NCBI GenBank assembly: GCA_015698045.1
Contig: BLAL01000049.1
Location: 124,001-188,000, forward strand
Length of the DNA: 64,000 bases
From: Rhizophagus clarus
Taxonomy: Eukaryota; Glomeromycota; Glomeromycetes; Glomerales; Glomeraceae
Direction of reading: 5' to 3'
Position 1 is the stretch's first letter, and the number at the start of each line of letters is the position of its first letter. The notes under the pieces were generated by a model. It did no database searches, was not told the origin of the DNA, and was given only the letters and a program-made list of their open reading frames with translations. The translations under genes and the position numbers were made by a program. This document shows, one piece after another, positions 22,888 to 33,700 of this stretch.

Positions 22888-23362
22888 ATGTTATTTGACG
22901 AATCTCTTTATCTTTTCGCGCTCATATTATCATTGTTGACATTTGCCAATGCTCAGCTACCAGGAAATTGGCCACCAGTTGATAAACCTCCACCAGTTAA
23001 TGATGCATGGACTAAATTAGTCGATATGACAAAAGTTCCGAACGCTCCTGTAATAAAAACAGTGGGAAATTGTGGAGCAAATGATAATTTTTGTAATTGG
23101 AGTTGTACTAATTGTGTTCGTACAAATACGACTGATATTATTCAATGTCCAGACAAAGCTGGTTAATATATATATATATTTTTTTTTTTTTTACAATAAT
23201 TTTTAATCAAGTTTAAAATTATTTTTATTTATTTTTGTTTTTTTTTTCATATTTAAAAAATTAGATTGGGGTCTCTCTTTTGATGATGGTCCAACGTAAG
23301 TTTTTATCTCAAAAAAAAAAAAAAAAAAATATGAAATATTCGGGCTTTAATTTTACTGATAT

Positions 23363-23407
<45 letters not shown>

Positions 23408-24296
23408 GAATTTACGCCTACTCTGTTGGATTATTTAAGTTCGCAAAATATCAAAGTAACATTTTTCGTTATCGGTTCCCGCGTAATTGAAAATCCCGAA
23501 ACTTTGAAAAATGAATATGAAGCCGGTAAGTTTTATATATGTATATATGTTTATGCGTGTCTTTATTATATATTTATTCTTAATAATTCATCAATTAGGT
23601 CATCAAATTGGTGTACATACATGGTCTCATACTGCTCTTACAACACAGACTAATGAGGAAATTATTGCGGAAATCAAATGGACAGAATTGGCAATACAAC
23701 AAGCTATTGGTGTTACACCAACAATTATGCGACCTCCTTATGGAGATGTTGACGATCGTGTGAGAGCAATTTTAACTCAACTTGGTTATAAAGTTGTCAT
23801 TTGGGATAAAGATACAAATGATTGGATGTCCGGAGAAGATAAGACATTTCAAATATCCTGGGTCGAAGGAAATTTTACTGAATGGGTTAAAGAAGATGAT
23901 CCTACAGGACATATATCATTAGAACATGATTTATACAAACAAACTGCTGCTCAAGCCCCATTGGTTGTACCAATTGTCCAAGGTGCTGGATTTAATATTA
24001 AACCAGTATACCAATGTGTAGGCGATGCATCACCTTACGTTGAAAGTACAAATACTGGTACGACTGATACTACAACCGGTGCTACAACCGGTGCTACGAC
24101 TGATACTACAACTGGTGCAGCTCCTGCCACTTCGGCTGCTATCACCGATGGAACTCAATACCTTGAATCTTCATCCGCTAATGTTGCGAGTCCTACAACC
24201 TCTGCAAAATCAAATGCTATTTCTCATATAAATAACAACAATAATTTATTATTGTCTTCTGTACTTTTAATTTTGAGTTATTTTATGATTATTTAA
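22888..24296 (+). CDS. Chitin/polysaccharide deacetylase, GPI-anchored (4 exons)
   Basis: Exons 22888-23161, 23265-23295, 23407-23525 and 23599-24296 join in frame to 373 residues. The start MLFDESLYLFALILSLLTFA is a signal peptide cleaved near 'NA-QLPG'. The NodB domain shows all family motifs: 'LSFDDGP' (metal/catalytic Asp), 'HTWSH' (zinc histidines), 'RPPYGD', 'WDKDTNDW' and the late His in 'ISLEHDLY'. These enzymes remove acetyl groups from chitin in the cell wall, giving chitosan. A Thr-rich linker (TTGATTGATTDTTTGA) and a hydrophobic tail (LLLSSVLLILSYFMII) after 'NNNN' indicate GPI anchoring to membrane or wall. Exon 2 is a 31-base microexon that carries the catalytic FDDGP motif. Introns hold long T and A homopolymers (about 23314-23330, 23368-23405). 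Confidence 0.93.
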
Positions 24297-24849
24297 AATT
24301 ATAAACTTTTTTTCTATATAAATAGAATTTAGACGTAAAAATATTATTCATGTAAAAATATTAATGTCATTAGCTATTTTTATCGCACCCAATTTGTCAC
24401 CCTATGTTACACTTACTTACATTTCATAAGGATATAGAATTCTGTGTACGCGTTTGATTTATCTTTAATTAAGTCGTTTGTTATAGCTCATAATAATATT
24501 AATAAACTGAATTATGTATTAGTTTAAGAAAGAAATTTATTTATATTGCATTTTCATTTAGCATGAATTATGACGTCACAAGATATTGTTTAAAACGTAG
24601 TAACGCAGTGCGAATCAAGTTTTTTATGTTACAATATCTGATATACTGTATACCGTATACGTAAACAATAAACAACGAACTTTTTTTTTTAAGGAAATGA
24701 CATAGTTCAAACTTCTAATAATGTTAAACTATCACAATTCAACATTCTTCATTGGTTGATAAGATCAGTTGAGTCGATATCACTTTGAATGTAAAAATGT
24801 TAGCTTCTTTTTCACAAAATAATATAAAGAAAAATTATCGTTGATTAAA
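24297..24849. other. Intergenic, upstream of the DNA glycosylase gene
   Basis: 3' flank of the deacetylase and promoter region of the glycosylase. It contains a perfect TGACGTCA palindrome and no gene. Confidence 0.5.
24571..24578. promoter_or_regulatory. CRE/ATF-type palindrome TGACGTCA
   Basis: A perfect TGACGTCA lies 272 bases upstream of the DNA glycosylase ATG. Fungal Atf1/CREB bZIP factors bind this site in stress responses. A stress-linked control of a repair gene would make sense, but is inference. Confidence 0.4.
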
Positions 24850-25794
24850 ATGTCTCCGAAAATTCAAGAACGTGTACTCCGAAGTTCTCGTACCAATCCT
24901 ACCAATCCTTATGGATTATCGTCTTCTGAAATTAAAATTAAAACGGAACCGGAGGAAGTGGTCGAAGTAAGCTTTACAGAAAATGTGAAAAAACCTTTGC
25001 CAGATTATTTAGAACAGGATTTAGATGGTAGATAAATATTGGCACTTACAATGTTTCTAATCCGTACTTTTTTAATATAACATTTATCTTTTTGTTATGT
25101 TATAAAGTGGTGTTTGTAGGTTTAATTTCTGGGAGCAACGCTTCAGTAAAACATCATTATTACTCTCATCCTAGTAATATTTTCTATGAAGCTCTTCATC
25201 AATCAGGTAAAATTATATCTTTATTATTTATAATCTTAATATAGATAAATAATTTTATTTATTTATAGGTTTTACACCAGTTCAAATTTCTCCCGAAGAG
25301 GATTACACTCTTCCGGAAAGGTTTAAGATTGGTTTATGCAACTTAATACGAAGTACAGAAAATCATTCATCTGTTAGTAAATATTATCCGTTTGTTCAAT
25401 TTTTTTTAAGATTTTATTTATCAATATTGATTTTTTACTCTAGTGCATATCTCGTGAAATGATGGATAAAGGATTTATTGAATTATGGGAGAAGATGGCC
25501 AAGATTAAACCAAAGTTCATCTGTTTGAATGGCAAAATTATGTACAATCAATTAGTAAAATCAAATAGTAGTAAAGATAATTATGGTCTAATTGATTATA
25601 AGATTCCAATCGATAAATTATTAAATACAAAATTATTTTACATAACATCAACGGCTGGCACGGCAACAAACCTAAAAAGAGAAGAAAAAATCAATCAATT
25701 TAAGGAATTAAAAAAGTTATTAGAACAAGAAAGGATTGATACTGATAAAATGATGGATGAAGAATTTGTGAAAATCAAAGTAGAAAAATGTTAG
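24850..25794 (+). CDS. MUG/TDG-like mismatch-specific DNA glycosylase (4 exons)
   Basis: Exons 24850-25027, 25108-25206, 25269-25372 and 25444-25794 join in frame to 243 residues. The acceptor at 25107 was chosen because it restores 'LDVVFVGLISGSNASVK', matching the family start strand. Domain hallmarks follow: 'HHYYSHPSNIFYEALHQSGF', 'LPERFKIGLCNLIRSTENHS', 'KPKFICLNGKIMYNQLV' and 'FYITSTAGTATNLKRE'. MUG/TDG enzymes flip out U or T from G:U or G:T mispairs and cut the glycosidic bond, starting base-excision repair in the nucleus. The usual motif GINPG is GLISG here, so the Asn that positions the catalytic water is Ile. The second motif (NPSG/SSSA type) reads TSTAGTAT. The N-terminus is basic and possibly disordered. 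Activity may be altered or use another residue. Confidence 0.75.
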
Positions 25795-27199
25795 AATATA
25801 GGCGAGTAAAAGGACAAAAAAAAAAAAAAAAATCGTTTTAAAAAGACATCAAAATAAAATAATGTTGCTCATCTTTGTTTGTCTTAAAAATATATGTGTT
25901 TAAATTAATAATAAGTCCAAATAAATGAACTTATTATAATTTAAAGATTATTTGATTATATAATATATATACAGTATAATAAAATTTAAAAGCAAAAAAA
26001 ACAATAAAAGGTAATATTTATCACCACCATACATCGAAGTTAAGAAACTATTTGTTTTAACTTAATTCCGGCCAAAGTTCTCATAATTCTAGCCAAAATC
26101 GCAATATTGAAGTACTTCGGGGTTACACAAACTCATATGTGAGCGATGATTGGGGTTCTACTATGAGTACAGTCATCCCTCTCTACAGCGAACCTCAATA
26201 TAATAAAAAACACTATATAACAAATTGTTAATGTGGAACAGATATTAACATATGAAAAAACCCTTGATTAACTGAATTTTATTAATCATGGGCTACTATT
26301 ATATGAAATAAAGTTACAAAACAGCATATATAAAAATGACTCTTTTTATACCAAATTTTTTATAACAAATTTTTTTTCCAATAAAATGAAGATGACTGAT
26401 ATACCAATGGCCCTATGATCATTTAATAAAGAATAATTTTTTTTAAATATACAATATATGAAAGGTACAAAATGCTTTTAAAATAAAAGATGTTTAATAA
26501 ATCATTTTAATAATATCAAAATATTAAATTATGTCATTGATTTCATTAGCTTTGCATTTGCACATCAGAGTTAACTCCATCTGCATAATACCTGCCTACT
26601 ATTTATATTTCATCTAGCATCTCTAAATATTTCTTCCAGTTCTCCTTTATTTTAATTCCAAAGTCCAATCATATTTTTCATTTGGCAATATTACAAAAAA
26701 AAAAAATAAATATTAAAAATAACAAAAAATACTTTTCCCAGGTTTTCTATTACTTTAATTCTAAAAGCCATCCTATTGTATTTTTAATTAGCAATATTAC
26801 AGAAAAGAAAAAAATATAAATAATTTAATTAATTAAAAAAAATAATAAAAAATACTACACCAACTCTTCTTCATCTTATTTTCAAAAGTTCAGTCATAAT
26901 TTTTATTTAGTAACACTACAAAAAAAAATAAATATTAAAAAAAAACAATAATAAAAACTTCCTTCAGCCTTTATTTTTTACCTTAATTCCAAAAACTCAG
27001 TCATATTTTTTATTAATAATATTATAAAAAAAAATAAATAACTTAATAAATATTGCTAATTTGTACTTAAGGTGAAATTACTAAGAAGTGATTTCACCCA
27101 AATAATTTAATTTATTAAATTTGATTAGCTAAATATTTCGTACAAATTTTAATATTTTAATATATTATAAATCTTAATATTAATTTTTTTGAAATGTAT
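25795..27199. other. Gene-free AT-rich DNA
   Basis: No gene was found. A patch at 26020-26190 with higher GC has weak 5S-rRNA-like words, but the spacing is wrong. A near-perfect 12-bp stem hairpin (GGTGAAATTACT aaga AGTGATTTCACC) lies at 27071-27098. Otherwise it is A/T filler. Confidence 0.5.
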
Positions 27200-28615
27200 A
27201 TAATAAAGGATATACTAAAAATCAGCTAATTTAATAAAGGGGTGGAGTTAAACTAAAAATTAGATTTCTATGATTAATTATAAATTATATAATATATATA
27301 ATATATTATTATTATTTATATATTAAAATAATTTTTTGCAATTATCTAGCTATCTAATAGCTTAATTTAAAAATTTTTTTTTTTTGTAAAACTTAACAAA
27401 GCTATAAATAAAAAAAAAATTCATAAAAATTGGATTACTAGATTTCAAATTAATTATATAAATATAATTATATATATTATTATATATTTTTTAGCCAATC
27501 AAAATGTGATCAAGTGAAAAAGTAGCTACTAATTGAAGGAAATCAGTTAATTTTTGGTATACTCTAAATATACTTAAATTTTTTTTGCAATATAATAAAT
27601 TTTATATGCATAACAATTTGTTAATTTTTAGTAGATTATATATTTTATTTAACAAATTCATATTATCAAAAATATAGATGCCATCCAAATTATTTTAAGT
27701 AAATCCCAAATTAATTTGTACATTTTAATAGTCATAATTCATAAATTGCAAAATTTATATATGTAATTTGTAAATTAATTTGGATTTGTACATTTGGGCT
27801 GCTATAATCCTAAATTATTTTGGATTTAAATAGCGTTTATAATCTAAAATACTAAATTTTTTAATAGAAATAATAAAAAAAATTATAATAATAAAGAAAA
27901 AATATATAAAAATATTAATAAATAAATTTATAAGGAACATATCAGAAATCAGCTGATTTAATAAAAGAGATAAGGACCAGTTAACCTAAAAATCAGGTTC
28001 ATATGATTGACTATAAATTATATAATATATATAATATAAATAATTTTTTGCAATTATTTAGCCATTTAATAGCTTAATTTAACTAAATGTTTTTTTTTTT
28101 TGTAAGACTTAATAAAAATTATAAAACAAAAAAAAATTTATAAAAATTGGTTACTAGATTCTAAGTTTTTTTTGGTGTTAAAAATGCACTCGTATTTATT
28201 AAATAAAGAGAGGATACAAAATATTACTTCTATTTTATATATTGTGCTTCTAATATTAATACCAGTTCGAATATTCACCAAGATTTTAAGTTAATTATAT
28301 AAATATAATTAGAGTGAATTTATTTAACGCACCTGCGTTGCAACGTATCCTTCCTTTTTTGTAAATTGTTTATGTTGATCAACCAGCTTATACACTGCAC
28401 CCCCCTTAAAATGACAATGATAAACATAAAAAATTTCTTAAAATGGCAATGATAAACATAAAATTTGCAACGCGTGAAGCGGTAAATAAATTATTTCATA
28501 TAATTATATATATTATTATATATTTTTTTAGCCAATCAGAATATGATTAGGTGGAAGGTAAGGAGCAAGAGCTACTAATTGAAGGAAATCAGCTAATTTT
28601 TGACATATTCCTAAA
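27200..28615 (+). repeat. Diverged direct duplication of a ~370-bp AT-rich segment
   Basis: About 27215-27565 recurs at about 27945-28615 in the same orientation and order. Shared words include ATCAGCT(A/G)ATTTAATAAA, TATAAATTATATAATATATA, ATTACTAGATT and AGCTACTAATTGAAGGAAAT. The second copy is longer because extra sequence sits inside it (about 28158-28310, and a MITE-like insert at 28315-28498). No coding capacity. Confidence 0.65.
28315..28498. mobile_element. ~180-bp MITE-like insert with imperfect inverted ends
   Basis: The left end AATTTATTTAACGCACCTGC and then GTTGCAA is mirrored by the right end. The reverse complement of about 28470-28495 reads AATTTATTTACCGCTTCACG and then CGTTGCAA. 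It sits inside the second copy of the duplicated segment and is absent from the first, which supports insertion. No coding capacity; superfamily unknown. Confidence 0.5.
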
Positions 28616-28649
28616 GTAGATTTATGATAAGTGATATAGAAAATTATTT

Positions 28650-29412
28650 AATATATATATATAAATAAAAAAAAATAAAAGAAATGAAGATAAATAAAAA
28701 ATATAGGAGAAATAAAAGAAAAATAAAAAAAAAATGAAGAAAAAGTGATGAAAAAATGAAATGAAATAAAAGAAAAATAAAAAAAATTAAAAAAAATAAA
28801 GGAAAATAAATAGAATAAAGAGAAATAAAAAATAAAAAAAATAAAAAGCAGTATAAAGAATAAAAAAAAATGAAGTGAAAATAAAAAAAAAATCAAAAAG
28901 AATAAAGTATAATGCAAAGAAATAAAAAAAAAATGAAGTAAAAATAAAAAAAGGAAATAAAGTGTAGTATAGAAAAATGAAAAAAATGGAATAGAAATAA
29001 AAAAATTAAAATAATGAAAAATAATAGGACCCCAGACATTACTAATACAACTCATAATCATAAAAAAGAGCAAATTGATGTGAAATTTAGAAGCTAAAAA
29101 ACATGTTTTTTTGCAATTTTCTCGTCAACCAGTGATCCAAATTGGATGAGCTTTTTTTTAAAATGTAGCTCTCACTGAGATCTACAAAATAAAAAAGTTT
29201 GTCAAAATTGGTTGAATAGATGGCGAGATATCCTTAAAAAACTAAAAGAGCAAATTGGCTTAATTTTGAAAAAAATGGGTAAAAAAAAAATGTGAGTTAT
29301 TTTAGTAATGTCTGGGGTCCTAAAATAATGTAAAGAAATAAAAAAGATGAAGTAAAAATAAAAAAACAAAAAAAAAAAATAATAAATAATAAAAAAAGTA
29401 AATGAAAAAAAG

Positions 29413-29452
<40 letters not shown>

Positions 29453-29900
29453 AACAAAAAAATAAAAAAAAAAATGAAAAGTAAAATAAACAAGAGATCA
29501 AGTAAAATCAAATTTATTATCTATAAAATAAAAAAAGAAATAAAGTTAATAGAGAACAAAAATTACATATTAAATAAAAATAAAAAAAAAAATAAAAAAA
29601 AATACATCTTAATAATTGTAAAGAAAAATAAAAAGACCTAAAAAAAATAAAATATAAAATATAAAAATAAAAAATAAAAATAAAAAACATAAAATCTGAA
29701 TTATGTAAATTGAATATACATTAATTGCAAAATAAAAAAAACTAAAGGATTTAAAAAAATGAAATAAAATTGATAAAAAATAAAATATAAAAAGTAAAAT
29801 AAAAAAAAATAAAAAAAAATAAAAAAAAATAAAAAAAAATAAAAAAAAATGTATTTTAAGTAAACTGAACAAAAAAATAAAAAAATCCAAAAAAAAATAA
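28650..29900. repeat. A-rich minisatellite/low-complexity block
   Basis: About 1.2 kb in which one strand is almost wholly A with sparse T and G. It is built from degenerate copies of a unit containing AAATAAAAAAAATGAAGTAA, on both sides of the 294-bp transposon at 29027. It includes an A-run of about 48 bases (29404-29451, slightly interrupted) and five perfect units of a 10-bp A9T repeat (29801-29850). Long open frames here (Phe/Ile-only or Lys-only) are artefacts of composition and are not annotated. Confidence 0.8.
29027..29320. mobile_element. 294-bp MITE, family A copy 1
   Basis: The ends are perfect inverted repeats for 19 bp (GGACCCCAGACATTACTAA) and similar for about ten more. TA flanks both ends (29025-29026, 29321-29322). 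A second 294-bp copy in inverted orientation is at 46982-47275. No coding capacity; TA target and size fit a Tc1/mariner- or pogo-derived MITE. Confidence 0.88.
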
Positions 29901-30317
29901 TTATTAGAATATATTTAAAAAATAAATTATCTAAAATAAATAAATATTAAGATGATCAATATATAAATTATTTAAAATATATATAATAATAATACATAGA
30001 ATAAATAAAATATTTGATATAAAATTATTAAATTAAATCATTTAGATAAAATTATTCCAAATATAAATTAGTTATATACTAATTTAATTAATTGAAAAAA
30101 ATAACAAAATTATCTTCTAATCCTTATTTTTTTTAATTTTAAAAGTTCATTTATACTTTTCATTTAAACATATTACAAACAAAAAAAAATTTAATTATCT
30201 TAATTTTAAAAATTTAGTTGTATTTTTTTATTTAGCAATATTATAAAAAAAAAAAAAAAATTAGATCAAATTATTAATTATTTAATAGATTATATTAGCA
30301 AATTATATAATTATATC
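29901..30317. other. AT-rich spacer before the LINE
   Basis: No gene or RNA seen. It leads into the left copy of the LINE target-site duplication. Confidence 0.5.
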
Positions 30318-30340
30318 TTTATATTAAATAATTCATTATA
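30318..30340. repeat. Left target-site duplication of the LINE (23 bp)
   Basis: The 23 bases here (starting TTTATATTAAATAATTCATT) are identical to 38723-38745. They abut the 3' tail of the minus-strand LINE. This pair fixes both borders of the insertion. Confidence 0.92.
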
Positions 30341-30748
30341 TTTTTTTTATTTTTATTTTTATTTTTATTTTTATTGACAAGTTAACATAAAATACGAAGA
30401 GATTACATTAAATACTCCAAATGAAGTGAGTCCGTGGTAAAGTTTTTACTATGGAACTATAACCAACTACAGAACTGAACTAGCTAAACTATGATATCAG
30501 CGCTTGACGAATCAAGTAGACCCTGCTGGATTATTAATCCCAATTTTCTATTAAGGGAGAAAATTGTAACAACCTATCCCACAACCCCCCAAAAATATTA
30601 AGAGTGTTTAACTAAATACCTAGTAAATAAACTAAAGTGTAATAAACATTAGGGAAAAATAATACCAAGCATTATGGAGTATCAAATGCAAATAGATCTA
30701 TATATGCTACGTTAAATCGAATCAATAAATTTATATATTCTATGTATT

Positions 30749-33700
30749 CTATATTAAAAGAAGAAAAATCAAAAAAAGAATTAATATTATAATAAGAAGT
30801 AAAAGGTTCTTTATATTTCGTATTATATGAATAGAACGTTTCATATATTGTGTAATACCACACATGTGTTTGATTGAAGCAAATGCTTCACATCGTGATT
30901 TCCAAAGTTCCAGTGAATCTTCGTATAATTTAACAAAAGCTTTGGATAAGAGATTGCGACGTTGGGTTGCAGTAGTATACTTCTGCAGCCATTCTACTAA
31001 TGTTATGGGGACAAAACCTTTAATAATATCTATAAATGTGATATTGCTAGCATGAAAACTTTTTGTATATAATAAGAGATCAAATTGATCACTTAATTGT
31101 TGAGCAGAGACGTCAGTTATTAGATTTAAAATCCCAAAAATTAATGCATTTTTGAAATTGTTATATAATTAACTAAAGGCTTCTGTTTGGTACGGACATA
31201 ACCAAATGTGAGTAAAGGTTTCTTTTTCTTCAGCACATAAAGGACAATCAGAGTCTTGATATATATCATAGTATTGTCGCTTAGTTTTTTCTAGAACAGC
31301 TAATTGTTCTGATAATAGTTTGTATTTAAAGATCATTTTACGGTGTTGTTCAAAATTGGTCTCTGCTTTTTCGCCATTGTTGCATAATATCCACAATGTG
31401 ATATTCCAATCGACAACGTCTTTGTATTTGTAATTTTGTGGTAGGTGTAAAAATGACAAATAGTTTTTAATATTAGAACTATCTGTAACAAATTTCCTTA
31501 ATTTTCGTTCAATGGGTATAGAACCCCATTGTAGTATGAACCGAATGTTATCGAAATATTATTGTTTAATAATGAGGGCGGGAGTTGAGTCATAGTGCAC
31601 AATTTTGCATTCCTGATCAATCCTCTCGTTAAAATAATTGTTGTTGTGTGCTTTAATTTTGTTAAATCAAAGTGTTAAATTTTTAGCTTTAATAATTGAG
31701 ACAATATTGTTAATAACTATATTATTGTTAGGAAGGCAAAAATAATCTCTAATTGAGAAGATGGGATTGTTATAAATGCGTTGAATAATGTTGATCGAAT
31801 TTTGGCTGTCAGTATTAATGTCTACTCGACATCCATATGGTGATACGATAAGTGATAATAAGATGGCGAAAAGTTCAGCTCTAAGAGATGAAGGCCAATT
31901 TTCTATTGTAGTTGTAAACGAATGAGTGATGAGGTTTGTATCAAAGACGCGTATAAAACCAGCAGTCATTGAAGCAGCTTGTGTATTAGCATTAATCAAT
32001 GAACCATCGGTATAAAAGGATAAAGTGTCTTCGTCTTTAAGATGTTGTTGAATAATGTGTAACACTTCCAATTTAGAATTAACTTCGAAATGTTGGAGTA
32101 ATTGTTTATCTATATTATGTGATTGATTAATAATGCTGGTGCTAGTATTTCTGATTGTCAGTATATTAATTATGGATGATGTTGAATTAATTACTTGGTG
32201 TAAGTGTGAGTCAAGATCGACTGGAATAAGGCGATGTTTGTACCTTGTTGCAGTCGTGTATTGACCCATGTATAAAATAGATGTATTGGAAATATTACAT
32301 TCGATATTATAGAATGATTCCTGTACTTGATTCCTTCGTGAGCGCAAGGGTGTATATGTTGAAGATGTATTATTGCATCCTTGACAACGACTTATTTCTA
32401 ATTTATTATTGTTGTTTATCGAATCGATATTATAATGTTCTAACGTGAAGGAGTTTGTATCAAAGTCTACATTCTTCTTTGGGGTACCTATATAATAGTT
32501 AGGATAATTATCAGTGTTAAGTAGGATTGGTTTTGAAGTATAATTTTTCCGTATTCTGTCTGTCTCAGATTCTCTGGAGAATTGTTGAGTTGTGATCGGA
32601 CAATTGGTGTAGTTAGTATTGTAAATTCGATTAATAGATGATAGTATTTCTTTGTTTGTATTCAACGCTATAATTATTTTACGATACCATTTGAGCGCTA
32701 AAATGGTTGGTATATTGAATTTGTCTCTGATTTCGTTAGTACTCAACAGGAGACCATCATCAGAAAGGATTTGTTCTAAAAATAAGATTCTATATTTCTT
32801 AAAAAAAAATAAATGGTGGAAATATGCATCTTCTAATACTTGAAGTAACGATATTTGTCCTCCAGGGATCAACCAATCATGTGACGAATTATTAATCAAT
32901 GAAATGTTGTGATTTTTCAATAGATTGAGCGAAGCGATCAAGAAGTTGTTCCTGTACTTTTTGACAATCTTATCTGGGAGTATAGCCAATAAAGATGAAG
33001 GGAGCCATTCTTTGTGTTGAATGTTCTTAAGTCTTAAATGTGTAATTTTACCTAAAACTGAAGCATCGTTGATTTGAATCAAGATATTAGTAATTTTGGC
33101 TTGGTCTTGATTGTCACCAATGTTTTTAATGTTATAAATCTTATTAAAAAAGATTTCATTAGGTGTAGTTATCGAGAGTCGTAACTTTTTCTTGAATGTT
33201 GACAGGAACCGATTCATGATCTTATCCATGAATTTTTTGGTAAGTACTTTAACTTGCGACCAATATTCAATTCTGGGGATAATAACGCTGTTGAAAATGT
33301 AGATCATGTGTTTATCAGTGATCCTTTTTCTGGCATATTTGTACCGTAATTCATTGATTTTGTCATTAATTCATTTGATTGTTGATTGAAAAGTATTTCT
33401 TTCATCAAAATAGACGCCTAATATGCAGATAGAACTTCGAGGTGAAACAGGGATTATAAATATTGAATCAGACCCAAACCTTAGCGTGACAGGTTCATGT
33501 GGTTTTAGTTTTGGTCTGTATCTTCTTTGTTTGTATCTGACTAAGAGTTCAGACTTCTCTTTATTAACTTAAATATCGTTAAGTTTGTAGAAGGAGTCTG
33601 CTATCTCGAGTATTTTTTCTAAGTTATTTTGGCTAGGAGCTAGCCACTGAGTGTTATCCATGTATGCGCTGGAAGATATCGTAAGTTTCTCTGTTTCCTC

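Noticed and set aside
26020-26190. 5S rRNA-like words (CGAAGTTAAG and AGTACTTCGGGGT)
   Set aside because: The spacing between the two boxes is about three times that of 5S RNA and the helices do not pair. At best a chance or very old fragment.
28648-29890. Several open frames of 60-140 codons on both strands
   Set aside because: Products are almost only Phe/Ile/Tyr or Lys/Asn, a direct effect of the A-rich minisatellite.
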